NCBI RefSeq assembly: GCF_003709565.1 | Contig: NZ_QNRC01000004.1 | Location: 1-64,000, forward strand | Reading direction: 5' to 3' | Length of the DNA: 64,000 nucleotides | DNA from: Paracoccus sigandri | Lineage (GTDB): Bacteria; Pseudomonadota; Alphaproteobacteria; Rhodobacterales; Rhodobacteraceae | Shown here: positions 19,039-28,486 of the stretch, one piece after another | Position numbering within the stretch: the first letter of the stretch is position 1 | Layout of the letters: every line of letters starts with the position of its first letter | Translations under genes and position numbers: made by a program | The notes under the pieces: model-generated | Databases searched by the model: none | What the model was told of the DNA's origin: nothing | What the model saw: the letters and a program-made list of their open reading frames with translations, nothing else

Positions 19039-19761
19039 CTATTCCGGGCCGGGCAGGGGGCAGGCGACCATGCGGAGGGCCGTGGCGGTCATGTCCTGCC
19101 CTGCCCGCCGCCGGACCAGGGGGATCAGCGCGCCTGCCATCCGGCCGGCCGCCTCGATGCCCTCGAAAATCGGCAGGGGGCTGCGCCGCTCCAGATCCGC
19201 CTTCAGCCCCGCCATGCCCGCGCAACCCAGCACGATGGCTTGCGCATCGTCCTGTCGGTAGGCCTGATCGAACTCTGTGGCCAGCCGGTCCAGGACCTCG
19301 GGGCCGCCCCGCTCGACCTCCAGGACGGGGATCCCCGAGGCCCGGACCGAGGCGCAACCTTCCCCAAGCCCGGCGCGGTCGATATTGGCCCTTATCACCG
19401 GAACCGAGACCTGAAGCGTCGTGACCACCGACCAGCGCAGTCCCAGCAGCGCGGCGCTGGCGCAGGCCGACTGGCCGATCCCCAGGACCGGGCATGGCGC
19501 GAGGCGCCGCAATGCCTCCAGTCCGGTGTCGTCGAAACAGGCGATGACGATGGCATCCGCGCCTTCCCGCCGCGCCAGCGGCAATGCCGCCAGAAGGCCG
19601 GGCAAGGCCGCCTCGCCGTCGTCGGGGCCCTGGATGGCGGGCGGCGCGCCGTGATTGGTATGGCCGATGATGGTGGCGTCCGGCAGCGCCGCGCGCGCAT
19701 GGGCGACGATGCTCTCGGTCATGTGCGCAGACGAATTCGGGTTCAGGTAGAAAAGCCGCAT
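19039..19761 (-). CDS. Asp/Glu/hydantoin racemase family protein
   Basis: A 240-residue protein of the aspartate/glutamate/hydantoin racemase superfamily. The N-terminus is LFYLNPNSSAHMTESI. The two catalytic cysteines lie in VIACFDDTGLE (about residue 74) and VLGCAGMAGL (about residue 180). Hydantoin and allantoin racemases share this layout, so a ring-type amino-acid precursor is the likely substrate, though a maleate isomerase-like role is also possible. It is the last gene of a leftward operon with a polyamine-type ABC importer. This suggests the importer brings in the compound that is racemised. Confidence 0.8.
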   Translation of the reverse strand: MRLFYLNPNSSAHMTESIVAHARAALPDATIIGHTNHGAPPAIQGPDDGEAALPGLLAALPLARREGADAIVIACFDDTGLEALRRLAPCPVLGIGQSACASAALLGLRWSVVTTLQVSVPVIRANIDRAGLGEGCASVRASGIPVLEVERGGPEVLDRLATEFDQAYRQDDAQAIVLGCAGMAGLKADLERRSPLPIFEGIEAAGRMAGALIPLVRRRAGQDMTATALRMVACPLPGPE

Positions 19762-19768
19762 GGCCGCT

Positions 19769-20596
19769 TCAGCCTGCCCGCCTCGCGGCCATCTCGCGGC
19801 GCTTGCGCAGCAGCCAGGCCGTGCCCAGAAAGCCGGCGATGATCAGGAACGAGAACACCGTGGTCAGCGTGCCGAGCGCGTAGATCACCGGCCGCGTCAC
19901 GTTCGTCGTCATGCCGAAGATCTCCAGCGGCAGGGTGTTGTAGCTGCCCGCCGTCAACAGGGTGCGCGCGAATTCGTCATAGGACAGCGAGAAGCCGAAC
20001 AGCGCGACGCCCAGGATCGACGGCGCGATGATCGGCAGGACGACATGGCGGATGGTCTGCCAGGGCGTGGCGCCCTGGTCGCGGGCGGCCTCTTCGAAGC
20101 GCTTGTCGAAGCGGTTGAAGACGGCGAACATGATCAGCAGGCCGAAGGGCAGGGTCCAGGTCAGCTGCGCCCCCAGGCCCGAGGTGGACCAGTGCACCCG
20201 CGCGCCGATCTGGTTGAAGATCAGTCCGACCCCCAGCGAGATCAGGATCGAGGGGATGACCAGCGAGGCGATGGTCAGGTAGAACAGCGCCCCCGACCCG
20301 AAGAACCGCTTGCGAAAGGCCAGCCCCGCCATGACCGAGATCACCACGGTCGCCACCATCACCATCAACCCCAGGGCGAAGGACCGCCGGAACGCGCCCC
20401 AGATATCGCCCACCGCCTGCTGCTGAAACAGGTTGTGGAACCAGTAGGTGGACACGCCCCGCATCGGGAAGGTCAGCCCGCCCTGCGGCCCCTGGAAGCT
20501 GAGGATGCCGATGGTGATCGTCGGGCCGTAAAGAAAGACCACGAACAGGACGAAGAAGGCGGTCAGAAGATAGAAGCTGCGCGGGCGCGGTTCCAT
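19769..20596 (-). CDS. ABC transporter permease, PotC type
   Basis: A 275-residue inner-membrane permease with six predicted helices and the cytoplasmic EAA loop EEAARDQGATPWQTIRHVVL. It lies 7 bases from the racemase start and 1 base from the companion permease, so translation is coupled. Its family imports polyamines, opines or other small nitrogen compounds together with a periplasmic binding protein. Confidence 0.88.
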   Translation of the reverse strand: MEPRPRSFYLLTAFFVLFVVFLYGPTITIGILSFQGPQGGLTFPMRGVSTYWFHNLFQQQAVGDIWGAFRRSFALGLMVMVATVVISVMAGLAFRKRFFGSGALFYLTIASLVIPSILISLGVGLIFNQIGARVHWSTSGLGAQLTWTLPFGLLIMFAVFNRFDKRFEEAARDQGATPWQTIRHVVLPIIAPSILGVALFGFSLSYDEFARTLLTAGSYNTLPLEIFGMTTNVTRPVIYALGTLTTVFSFLIIAGFLGTAWLLRKRREMAARRAG

Positions 20597-20597
20597 G

Positions 20598-21581
20598 TCA
20601 AAGCTCCTTGCGGATGTTCACGAAGCGCATCAGCACGCCGATGATCAGCAGCACCGTGACCAGCAGCACGACCGAGGTCGCCGAGGCCGACGGATATTGC
20701 AGCAGCGCGATATCGTTCGAGATCAGCCGGCCGACATTGGCCGATTGCGAACCGGACATGAAGCGCACGGTGATGAAGTCCCCCATGACCAGCGTCAGCA
20801 CGAAGATGGTGCCGATCATGATGCCGGGCTTGGACAGCGGGATGATCACGTTGGTCAGGATCTGCCAGCCCGAGGCGCCGTTGTCGCGGGCGGCCTCGAT
20901 CAGCGACCTGTCGATGCGCGACATGGTGTTGAAGATCGGCACGATCATGAACAGCGTGTAGAGATGCACGAAGGCCAGGACGACCGAGAAGTCCGAATAG
21001 AGCAGCCATTCCAGCGGCTGGTCGATGATGCCAAGCTCGATCAATGTCTGGTTGGCGATCCCGTTGCGCCCCAGGAAGGGAATCCACGAGATCATGCGGA
21101 TGATGTTCGAGGTGAGGAAGGGCACCGTGCAGACCAGGAACAGGATGGTCTGCATCGCCGTGGTGCGGATGTGGAAGGCCAGGTAATAGGCGACGGTGAA
21201 GCCGATCAGCAGGGTCAGCGTCCAGGTGATCAGCGCGAATTGCAGCGTTGCCCCGAAAACCCGCCATGTCACCGACGAGGTCAGCAGGAAGGCATAGTTC
21301 TCGAACGAGAAGGCCGGGACGATCGCGAATTCGGTTGCCTGCCAGAAGCTGACGGCGACGATCATCACGATCGGCAGGACCAGGAAAGCCAGCAGCACGA
21401 TCACCAGCGGCGATGCCAGCGCCCAGCCCTGCAAGGTGTCGACGGTCCCGCGGCCACGGGCCGCGCGTGCAGAGCGGGGATGTCCCCGCCCTGCCGCCTG
21501 GCCCTCGGGCATCGCCGCGGGCGCCGCGGCCCCGGCGGTGCCGGGGCCTGCGCCGGTCAGGCCGCGATGAACTCGTTCCAT
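20598..21581 (-). CDS. ABC transporter permease, PotB type
   Basis: A 327-residue permease. A Pro/Gly/Arg-rich N-terminal tail of about 45 residues precedes six membrane segments, and the EAA loop IEAARDNGASGWQILTNVII is present. The gene starts inside the end of the binding-protein gene by 25 bases. A shorter start at ATG 21512 would remove the overlap and most of the odd tail, so the true N-terminus is uncertain. It pairs with the 19769 permease. Confidence 0.85.
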   Translation of the reverse strand: MERVHRGLTGAGPGTAGAAAPAAMPEGQAAGRGHPRSARAARGRGTVDTLQGWALASPLVIVLLAFLVLPIVMIVAVSFWQATEFAIVPAFSFENYAFLLTSSVTWRVFGATLQFALITWTLTLLIGFTVAYYLAFHIRTTAMQTILFLVCTVPFLTSNIIRMISWIPFLGRNGIANQTLIELGIIDQPLEWLLYSDFSVVLAFVHLYTLFMIVPIFNTMSRIDRSLIEAARDNGASGWQILTNVIIPLSKPGIMIGTIFVLTLVMGDFITVRFMSGSQSANVGRLISNDIALLQYPSASATSVVLLVTVLLIIGVLMRFVNIRKEL

Positions 21582-22822
21582 TTGCGCACCATGTACTGGT
21601 TTTCATCCATGACCGCGTTCCAGCAGGCGACCTTGCCCATCCGCTCGTGAAACGAGCCGCCGTCGCGCACCTCGCCGGCCTGGGCCATCACGTCGCCCTG
21701 CGGGTTGGTGATCTCCTCGCTTGCCGGCTTGCCCTCGAACCAGTAGCCCCATTCGTTCTCGGACATGAATTCCTTCGAGGTCTCGGGCACGGCCGAATAA
21801 TAGCCCTGCCGCATCAGGAAGCCGCCGACCCAGCCCGAGAGATACCAGTTGATGTATTCATAGGCCGCGTCCAGTTTGAGCCCGCTCAGCGATTTCGACA
21901 GGCCGATGCCGCCGCCCCAGCTGCGATAGCCCTCCTTCAGCGGTTGATAGACGCAGGGGATCCCGCGGGTCTTGACGGCGGTGATCGCGGGCGACCACAT
22001 CGACTGGATCACCACCTCGCCCGAGGCCATCAGGTTCACGGATTCGTCGAAGGACTTCCAGAAGGCGCGGAACTGGCCGGCGCGCTTGGCCTCGGTGAAG
22101 ATCGCGATGGTCCGGTCGATTTCCTCGCGGGTCATGTTGCCCTTGTCGCCATACTGGATCTCGCCCATCGCCTCGCAGACCATGGCCATGTCCATGATGC
22201 CGATGGACGAGATGTCGAGGATCGACGCCTTGCCGCGGAACTCGGGGTTCAGCAGCTCGGCCCAGCTGTCGATGGGACGGCCGATCAGGTCGGGACGGAT
22301 GCCAAGCGTGTCGGCATTGTAGATCGTCGGGATCAGCGTCATCCACCGGGTTTCCCCGGTGGCGAAGCTGGTCGCCTCGGGGCTGTCGATGAAGCCCACT
22401 GTATGGGGCGCGGTGCCCTGCGCGATGACGCTTTCGGGGGTCAGCTTGCCGCTGCGGAAGATGCCCACGATCTTGTCGTAATTGGCGATCCTGCCGGTAT
22501 CCATCGCCTGAAGATTGCCGGTCGGCCAGACCTTCTTGCAGATCCAGTACTCGATATCCGCGATGTCGAAGCTGTCGGGCTGCGTCGCGGCGCGCTGCGT
22601 CACGCTGTCGCTGTCCAGCGCGGTCATTTCCAGTGTGAAGCCCAGGTCTTCCTTCACCTTCCCGGCGACCTCGTTGAGGTTCGACACGCCGGTGCCGAAC
22701 TGCCGCAGGGTGACGTTCCTGATGTCCTGTGCCCAGATCATCGGCGCGGGCAGCGCCGAGGCCGCCACCGCGGCGGCGCCGGATTTCAGCAGGGACCGGC
22801 GTGAATATCTCATCTTCGACAT
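21557..22822 (-). CDS. Periplasmic binding protein, PotD/extracellular family 1, Tat-exported
   Basis: 421 residues from ATG 22822, which has GAGAGGA 5 bases upstream. The N-terminus carries a twin-arginine signal (YSRRSLLKSGAAAVAAS) ending near ALPAPMIWAQ. The body resembles spermidine/putrescine-type binding proteins (SVNLMASGEVVIQSMWSP; YINWYLSGWVGGF). Export in folded form suggests a cofactor or simply family habit. The ligand is unknown; the racemase in the operon points to an amino-acid or hydantoin-like nitrogen compound. Confidence 0.85.
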   Translation of the reverse strand: MSKMRYSRRSLLKSGAAAVAASALPAPMIWAQDIRNVTLRQFGTGVSNLNEVAGKVKEDLGFTLEMTALDSDSVTQRAATQPDSFDIADIEYWICKKVWPTGNLQAMDTGRIANYDKIVGIFRSGKLTPESVIAQGTAPHTVGFIDSPEATSFATGETRWMTLIPTIYNADTLGIRPDLIGRPIDSWAELLNPEFRGKASILDISSIGIMDMAMVCEAMGEIQYGDKGNMTREEIDRTIAIFTEAKRAGQFRAFWKSFDESVNLMASGEVVIQSMWSPAITAVKTRGIPCVYQPLKEGYRSWGGGIGLSKSLSGLKLDAAYEYINWYLSGWVGGFLMRQGYYSAVPETSKEFMSENEWGYWFEGKPASEEITNPQGDVMAQAGEVRDGGSFHERMGKVACWNAVMDENQYMVRKWNEFIAA

Positions 22823-22860
22823 CGAACTTCCTCTCTTGTCCGTTGGGCGTGTTTTTCTGG

Positions 22861-23841
22861 TCAGGCGTGCAGCGGGTGCAGCCAGCGTTGCTCCCATCCA
22901 AGGTGAATGGCGTCGCCGGGATTGAGGGGGGCGTTGAAGAACGCCTCTTCCGGCAGCAGCGCGACGACCTCTTCATCGCTGCCGGTCATGGCGGTCACGG
23001 CCACGCGGTCACCCTGATATTCGACGCCGGTGGTCGTCGCCGGAATCCCTTCCGGGCCCAGCCTTACGGCATCCGAGCGGATCGCATAGCGAATGCCGTC
23101 GACGGTGACGACGTTGTGGCCGCCCATGAAGCGGGCGACGAATTCGGTGCGCGGGCGGCTCCAGACATCGCGCGGAGGCCCGGCCTGTTCGATGACCGCG
23201 TTGTTCATCACCACCACCTCGTCGGCCAGCGCCAGTGCCTCGTCCTGGCCATGGGTGACGTGGATGAAGGTGATCTCGAGCTCGCGCTGCAGGCGCTTCA
23301 GCTCGGCCCGCATCCGGATGCGCAGGAAGGGGTCCAGCGCCGACAGCGGCTCGTCCAGCAGCAGCACGCGCGGCTCGGTGATCAGCGCGCGGGCCAGGGC
23401 CACGCGCTGCTGCTGGCCGCCGGACAGCTGCGCGGGCATCCGGTCCGCCAGGTGAGCCATCGCCACCAGTTCCAGCAGCTCCATTGCCTTTCGGATGCGC
23501 GTCGCCTTGTCGATGCCCTTCATCTTCAGGCTGAACGCGACATTGTCCTTGACCGACAGGTGGGGAAACAGCGCATAGCTTTGAAACATCATCGCCGTGC
23601 CGCGTTGCGCGGGGGGCAGGTGGCCGATCTCCTTGCCTTCCAGAACGATCGCGCCCTCGCTGATGGCCTCATGGCCGGCGATCATGCGCAGGGTCGTGGA
23701 CTTGCCGCAGCCCGAGGGGCCCAGCAGGCAGACATAGCTGGCGGGGGCGAACAGGTGGTTGATCGAATCGACGGCGACTGTATCGCCATAGCGTTTGGTC
23801 AGGCGCACCAGTTCCAGATCGTTGGGGCTTCGCATCGGCAT
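22861..23841 (-). CDS. ABC transporter ATP-binding protein, PotA type
   Basis: 326 residues: Walker A GPSGCGKST at 41-49, Q-loop MMFQSYALFPH, signature LSGGQQQRVALAR, Walker B LLLDEPLSALD, switch HVTHGQDEA, and a C-terminal TOBE region. It is the first gene of the leftward operon (ATPase, binding protein, two permeases, racemase). It is divergent from the GntR regulator, with a clear palindrome in the gap. Confidence 0.92.
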   Translation of the reverse strand: MPMRSPNDLELVRLTKRYGDTVAVDSINHLFAPASYVCLLGPSGCGKSTTLRMIAGHEAISEGAIVLEGKEIGHLPPAQRGTAMMFQSYALFPHLSVKDNVAFSLKMKGIDKATRIRKAMELLELVAMAHLADRMPAQLSGGQQQRVALARALITEPRVLLLDEPLSALDPFLRIRMRAELKRLQRELEITFIHVTHGQDEALALADEVVVMNNAVIEQAGPPRDVWSRPRTEFVARFMGGHNVVTVDGIRYAIRSDAVRLGPEGIPATTTGVEYQGDRVAVTAMTGSDEEVVALLPEEAFFNAPLNPGDAIHLGWEQRWLHPLHA

Positions 23842-23983
23842 CCTCTCCAGCCTCGGGCTTTCGGAAAGGCTGAAGCGGAATCGCGCCCCGGCATCGCATT
23901 ATCGGCGGGGCAGGGGGGTCGAAATCCGACTCTGCTTGCGATTTCATCGTTGATGCAGCGCCGTGCGCGGAATTTGATCCATC

Positions 23984-23995
23984 ATTGTATACAAT
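23984..23995. promoter_or_regulatory. Perfect palindrome, probable GntR operator
   Basis: ATTGTATACAAT is a perfect 12-base palindrome in the 234-base gap between the divergent importer operon and the GntR/FCD gene. FCD-type GntR regulators commonly bind TTGTATACAA-like sites. Its position 80 bases before the GntR start fits autoregulation plus control of the importer. Confidence 0.7.
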
Positions 23996-24075
23996 ATTGG
24001 GCCGGATTCTCTCGCCTTGCCGATCGGGCGCCCGGCTGGAACAGTCTGGCCAGAAGCGGGCGATGAGGTCGATTC

Positions 24076-24747
24076 GTGAAGGAAACCAGCGTTCAGACGA
24101 TCGTGGCCAACCTGGAGCTGGCCATTCACGAGCACCGCCTGGCCCCCGGCTCGAAGCTTTCGGAAGACGAGGTGGGCGAGATCTTCGGCGTCTCGCGCAC
24201 CGTCGTCCGTGCGGCGCTGCAACGCCTGTCCCACACGCATCTTGTCGAACTGAAGCGCAATATCGGCGCCTTCGTGGCCCAGCCCAGCATCCGCGAGGCG
24301 CGCGAGGTCTTCGAGGCGCGCGCCCTGCTGGAGCCGCGCACCGCACGTTCGGCGGCCGAGCGGATCACGCCTGCCGATCTGGCGCTGCTGCGATCGCATC
24401 TGGACCAGGAAGAAGAGGCCATGGCGCAGCAAAGCACGGGCCGGGCGCTCCATCTCTCGGGGCGGTTCCATATCGAGATCGCGCGGATCGCCGATCAGAA
24501 CACCATCGCCGAATTCATCGCGCAGCTTGTCGCGCGGTCGTCCCTGGTCATCGCCCTCTACTGGCAGCGGCGCGGCGCGCTCTGCGACCGGCACGGCCAC
24601 GAGGCCCTGCTGCGCGCCCTGGCCAGACAGGACGGCGCACTTGCCGAGGAACTGATGAAGCAGCATCTGCTGGACCTGATGACCTCGCTGGACCTGCGCA
24701 ACCGCGCCTCGGCCCCCACCTCGCTGCGCGAGGCGCTGTTGCCATGA
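24076..24747 (+). CDS. GntR-family (FCD) transcriptional regulator
   Basis: A 223-residue regulator with a winged helix at residues about 8-75 (LAPGSKLSEDEVGEIFGVSR, TVVRAALQRL) and an FCD domain with helix residues EPRTARSAAERI and HLSGRFHIEIARIA. The start is GTG 24076 with GAGG upstream. It is transcribed away from the polyamine-type importer and overlaps the acetyltransferase by 4 bases. Probably it represses the importer/racemase operon through the 23984 palindrome. Confidence 0.85.
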   Translation: MKETSVQTIVANLELAIHEHRLAPGSKLSEDEVGEIFGVSRTVVRAALQRLSHTHLVELKRNIGAFVAQPSIREAREVFEARALLEPRTARSAAERITPADLALLRSHLDQEEEAMAQQSTGRALHLSGRFHIEIARIADQNTIAEFIAQLVARSSLVIALYWQRRGALCDRHGHEALLRALARQDGALAEELMKQHLLDLMTSLDLRNRASAPTSLREALLP

Positions 24748-25571
24748 TCCTGCGCCGGATGCGGGCCGAGGAACTGGGACGGGTGCTGGACTGGGCGGCG
24801 GCGGAAGGCTGGAACCCCGGTCTCGACGACGCGGCGGCCTTCCATGCCGCCGACCCGGAAGGCTTCTTCGTCGCCGCGCTGGATGACGACATCGTCGCCG
24901 CGATCTCGGTCGTCAATCACGACCCCCGGATGGCGTTTCTGGGGCTGTATCTGTGCCTTGCCGAATATCGCGGCCAGGGGATCGGCCTTGCCCTCTGGCG
25001 GCACGCCTTGAGGCATTCGGGGCCGCGCTGCGTCGGATTGGACGGGGTCGCCGCGCAGCAGGCCAATTATGCGAAATCCGGTTTCGTGGCATGGGGCGAC
25101 ACCACCCGATGGCAGGGCCGGCTGGACGGCTCTGCGCAGCCCCGGGTGCGTCGCGCGGGACCGGCCGATCTTGGCGACCTGCTGCGGCTCGACCGGCTGG
25201 CGACCGGCTATGACCGCAGGAAATTCCTGACCGCCTGGCTTGCCGGCACGGCGACACGACGCACCGTCCTGCACCGGGGACCGCATGGCACCGACGGATT
25301 TGCGACGATCCGGCAGTGCCGAAACGGGGCCAAGATCGGTCCCGTCGTCGCCCCCGACCTGGCGACGGCGATGCGCCTGATCCGCGCCGCCAGCCTGGAA
25401 ATCCCTGCCGGGACGCAGGCAATGGACCTGCCCCAGGGCCGCGCGGATCTCGCCGGGACGCTGAGCGGCGCAGGGTTCGAACCCGTCTTCCGCGCAGCGC
25501 GCATGTATCGCGGCACGCCGGCAACGGGCAACGGCACGATCTTCGCCATCGCGACGATGGAGCTTGGCTGA
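24744..25571 (+). CDS. GNAT-family N-acetyltransferase
   Basis: 275 residues. The N-terminal GNAT domain has LGLYLCLAEYRGQGIGLALW, where RGQGIG is the acetyl-CoA pyrophosphate loop. A second, GNAT-like C-terminal half is of the Acetyltransf_18 type. The substrate is unknown. Overlap with the GntR gene (ATGA) ties it to the same regulon, so it may acetylate the imported nitrogen compound or a product of the racemase. Confidence 0.78.
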   Translation: MILRRMRAEELGRVLDWAAAEGWNPGLDDAAAFHAADPEGFFVAALDDDIVAAISVVNHDPRMAFLGLYLCLAEYRGQGIGLALWRHALRHSGPRCVGLDGVAAQQANYAKSGFVAWGDTTRWQGRLDGSAQPRVRRAGPADLGDLLRLDRLATGYDRRKFLTAWLAGTATRRTVLHRGPHGTDGFATIRQCRNGAKIGPVVAPDLATAMRLIRAASLEIPAGTQAMDLPQGRADLAGTLSGAGFEPVFRAARMYRGTPATGNGTIFAIATMELG

Positions 25572-26035
25572 CAGCGCCGCCTGTTGATGACGATCACAGC
25601 GGTTCATGTCGCCGGCTTCGTCGCAATGACCAGTGGCATCGCTTCATCAGGTAAAGCCGGGGGTCCGCTATGCCGATTGATGCGCATGGGCGGATTGGCG
25701 GCCACAGGGTGCGACAAGCATGAGGATCGGCGCTTGGAAAAACCTCGTTCAAACGCCGCCAATGTCGGGCGAGCCACCCGTCACTCGAGCGTCTGGAAGG
25801 AATGCGATCTTACGGTCAGATGTCTTGAAGCTTGAGTTCCGATCCCGGATCCCCTTGCGACCGGATCGACGCATTTGGCTTGACTTTCACGCTGTCGTGA
25901 AGCTTCTGCCATCTGCAGCCGCAAACCCCGCTGCCTCGCCGTTCGTGTCTGGATGCGAAGGCGGCACGAGGGGACGCATGCGACGACCAGCCGCCAGCCA
26001 GTCATCCGAAAACCTGTCACGAGGGAGACTCCGAG
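25572..26035. promoter_or_regulatory. Upstream region of the TonB receptor with promoter-like box and palindrome
   Basis: A 464-base gap with no convincing gene; short frames here lack a ribosome site and family resemblance. A TTGACT -35-like box at 25880-25885 runs straight into TTCACG-CTGT-CGTGAA (25886-25901), a perfect 6+6 inverted repeat. A good -10 is not obvious. GAGGGAG 8 bases before ATG 26036 is the ribosome site. I see no 19-base Fur box. Confidence 0.45.
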
Positions 26036-28309
26036 ATGAGGCTGAAGACGCTTGGACTGACATCAACGACGGCAATCGGGCTGGCCCTGGCGATCCTGCC
26101 CGGCCAGCTTGCCGCGCAGGACACCGGCGAGACGCTGGTGCTGGACGATATCGTCATCACCGCCGAAGAACAGGTCAAGCAGGCACTTGGCGCCTCGACC
26201 ATCTCGGCCGAAGACCTTGAGAAACAGCCCGTCATCAACGACATCTCGGAAATCGTGCGGCGCATGCCGGGCGTCAACCTGACCGGTAACGCGGCCTCGG
26301 GCCAATACGGCAACAATCGCCAGATCGACATCCGCGGCATGGGGCCGGAAAACACCCTGATCCTGATCGACGGCAAGCCGGTCATGTCGCGCAACGCGGC
26401 CAAGATGGGCCGGGCGGGCGAACGCGACACGCGCGGCGATTCGAACTGGGTCGCCCCGGAACTGATCGAGCGGATCGAGGTGCTGCGCGGGCCGTCAGCG
26501 GCGCGTTACGGCTCGGGCGCCTCGGGCGGGGTGGTCAATATCATCACCAAGCGGCCCGATACCTTCACGGGTTCGGTCGGGCTGTCCTATAACTCTCCCG
26601 AAAGCTCTCTGGAGGGCGACAATGTCCGCACGAACTTCATGCTGGCCGGCCCGGCGGGCGAGCGGCTGACCTTCCGGCTGACCGGCAACTACAACAAGCA
26701 GGACGGCGATTCGCCCGAACTGAACGACGCCGCCGCCGGCAGCGAGACCGCGCCTGCGGGCCGCGAGGGCGTGACCAACAAGGACATCGGCTCGCTGCTG
26801 ACCTGGCAAGCCGCCGAAGGGCACGAGGTGGATTTCGAGTTCAACTTCTCGCGCCAGGGCAACGTCTATGTCGGCGAGCGTGGGACCGGAGGGTCGGGCG
26901 AGCCGGGCAGCCCGGAAGACGAGCTTGCCCAAAGCGGCGCCACGACCAGCCGCATCTATCGCCGCACCCTGGGGGCGACCCATCGCGGCGATTACCATTT
27001 CGGCCAGTCCTTCTCGTATCTGCAATGGGAAAACACCCGCAATGCCAGTATCTGCCGCGGCGCGGCGGGGGCGAATGAAGGGACACCGTCGTTCTGCGTC
27101 GATACCGATGGCGACGGCGTGGCGGATGATTTCCGCTTCGATACGGTGACCCTGGACAACATCACCGGCAAGACCGAATGGGTGCTGCCGATGACCCTGG
27201 GCGGGCGGAACCAGACGCTGACCCTGGGTGCCGAGGTGCGGCACGAACGGATGAGCGATCCGACGACGCTGGTGCTGGAGAGCCCCGAGGGCGGCGCGAC
27301 CGACGCCCCCAGCAAGACCGAGCAGACCAATATCGGCCTTTACGCCGAAAGCAACATCCAGTGGAACGACCGGCTGACGCTGACTCCGGCGCTGCGCCTG
27401 GACTGGGCCGACACCTTCGGCTTCAACGCCAGCCCCAGCCTGAACGCCACCTATCGCTTCAGCGACGAATGGTCGATGAAGGTCGGGTTGGCGCGGGCCT
27501 TCAAGGCGCCGAACCTGTTCCAGCTGAACCCGAACTATCGCTACATGTCGGCCGGCGGAGGCTGCCAGCAATTCGACGACGATGCCGAGACCCGGCCGCA
27601 GCCCATCCCCGAGTGGCCCGATTCCTGCTATATCTACGGCAACCCGGACCTGAAGCCCGAGACCAGCATCAATGCCGAGATCGGCCTGGCCTATGAGGGC
27701 TTCAACGACATCAACGGCTCGTTCACCTTCTTCCACAACGATTACAAGAACCGGATCGCGGCGGGCGATACGCTGATCGGCTATGATCCGGTGACGAATT
27801 ACCGCGTCTATATCTGGGACAACACGCCCAAGGCGGTCGTGCAGGGGCTGGAGGGCAATTTCTCGATGCCCCTGGGCGAGCGTTTCGCCTTCAATGCCAA
27901 TGCGACCTACATGATCAAGTCGGAGAACAAGGAAAACGGCCAGCCGCTGAGCCTTGTGCCCAAGCACACGATCAACGCCTCGCTCGACTGGTTCGCGACC
28001 GAGGATCTGACCTTCACCCTGGCGGCGACGAATTACGGCCGCATCAAGCCGCGCACGGCCAATACCAGCACCGGCATTCCCTATGACATCCTGGTGGAGC
28101 GGCCGGGCTATACGCTGTTCAACCTCAGCTCGCGCTGGAACATCAACGACAATGCGGTGCTGTCGGCCGGCGTGACGAACCTGTTCGGCAAGGAGATCCA
28201 TCGCACGCAGCGGACATGGGATTCGGTGACGGATCGCTCGGTCAGCGACGCCAACACCTTTAACGAACCCGGACGGGCGTTCTACATTTCGCTCACCTCG
28301 TCATTCTGA
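26036..28309 (+). CDS. TonB-dependent outer-membrane receptor, FepA-like siderophore type
   Basis: 757 residues. The signal peptide ends near GQLAAQ, and the TonB box LVLDDIVITA follows. The plug domain has MPGVNLTGNAASGQYGNNRQ and IEVLRGPSAARYGSGASGG. A 22-strand barrel ends in FYISLTSSF, whose terminal Phe is the outer-membrane assembly signal. The pattern is that of ferric enterobactin/colicin-type receptors. No siderophore permease, ATPase or esterase gene lies beside it, so the ligand is uncertain and transport across the inner membrane must be encoded elsewhere. Confidence 0.9.
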   Translation: MRLKTLGLTSTTAIGLALAILPGQLAAQDTGETLVLDDIVITAEEQVKQALGASTISAEDLEKQPVINDISEIVRRMPGVNLTGNAASGQYGNNRQIDIRGMGPENTLILIDGKPVMSRNAAKMGRAGERDTRGDSNWVAPELIERIEVLRGPSAARYGSGASGGVVNIITKRPDTFTGSVGLSYNSPESSLEGDNVRTNFMLAGPAGERLTFRLTGNYNKQDGDSPELNDAAAGSETAPAGREGVTNKDIGSLLTWQAAEGHEVDFEFNFSRQGNVYVGERGTGGSGEPGSPEDELAQSGATTSRIYRRTLGATHRGDYHFGQSFSYLQWENTRNASICRGAAGANEGTPSFCVDTDGDGVADDFRFDTVTLDNITGKTEWVLPMTLGGRNQTLTLGAEVRHERMSDPTTLVLESPEGGATDAPSKTEQTNIGLYAESNIQWNDRLTLTPALRLDWADTFGFNASPSLNATYRFSDEWSMKVGLARAFKAPNLFQLNPNYRYMSAGGGCQQFDDDAETRPQPIPEWPDSCYIYGNPDLKPETSINAEIGLAYEGFNDINGSFTFFHNDYKNRIAAGDTLIGYDPVTNYRVYIWDNTPKAVVQGLEGNFSMPLGERFAFNANATYMIKSENKENGQPLSLVPKHTINASLDWFATEDLTFTLAATNYGRIKPRTANTSTGIPYDILVERPGYTLFNLSSRWNINDNAVLSAGVTNLFGKEIHRTQRTWDSVTDRSVSDANTFNEPGRAFYISLTSSF

Positions 28310-28486
28310 CGATGCCAGGATAAAGCCGCGGGGGCAGCCCGGCCAGATGGGATGCCGAGAAGGCAGCCATCCACCCAGCAGCGTCATCTCGACCGCTTCC
28401 CGCTTACGTCTCAACTGCGATCAGACCGCGCCAGAGGTTTCATCGGAACGCACCGAACCGGCAGTCGATTCATGAAACCCTCCGGC

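Noticed and set aside
25584..25835. An 83-codon frame upstream of the TonB receptor.
   Set aside because: No ribosome site, unusual codon use and no recognisable domain; the stretch reads better as non-coding.
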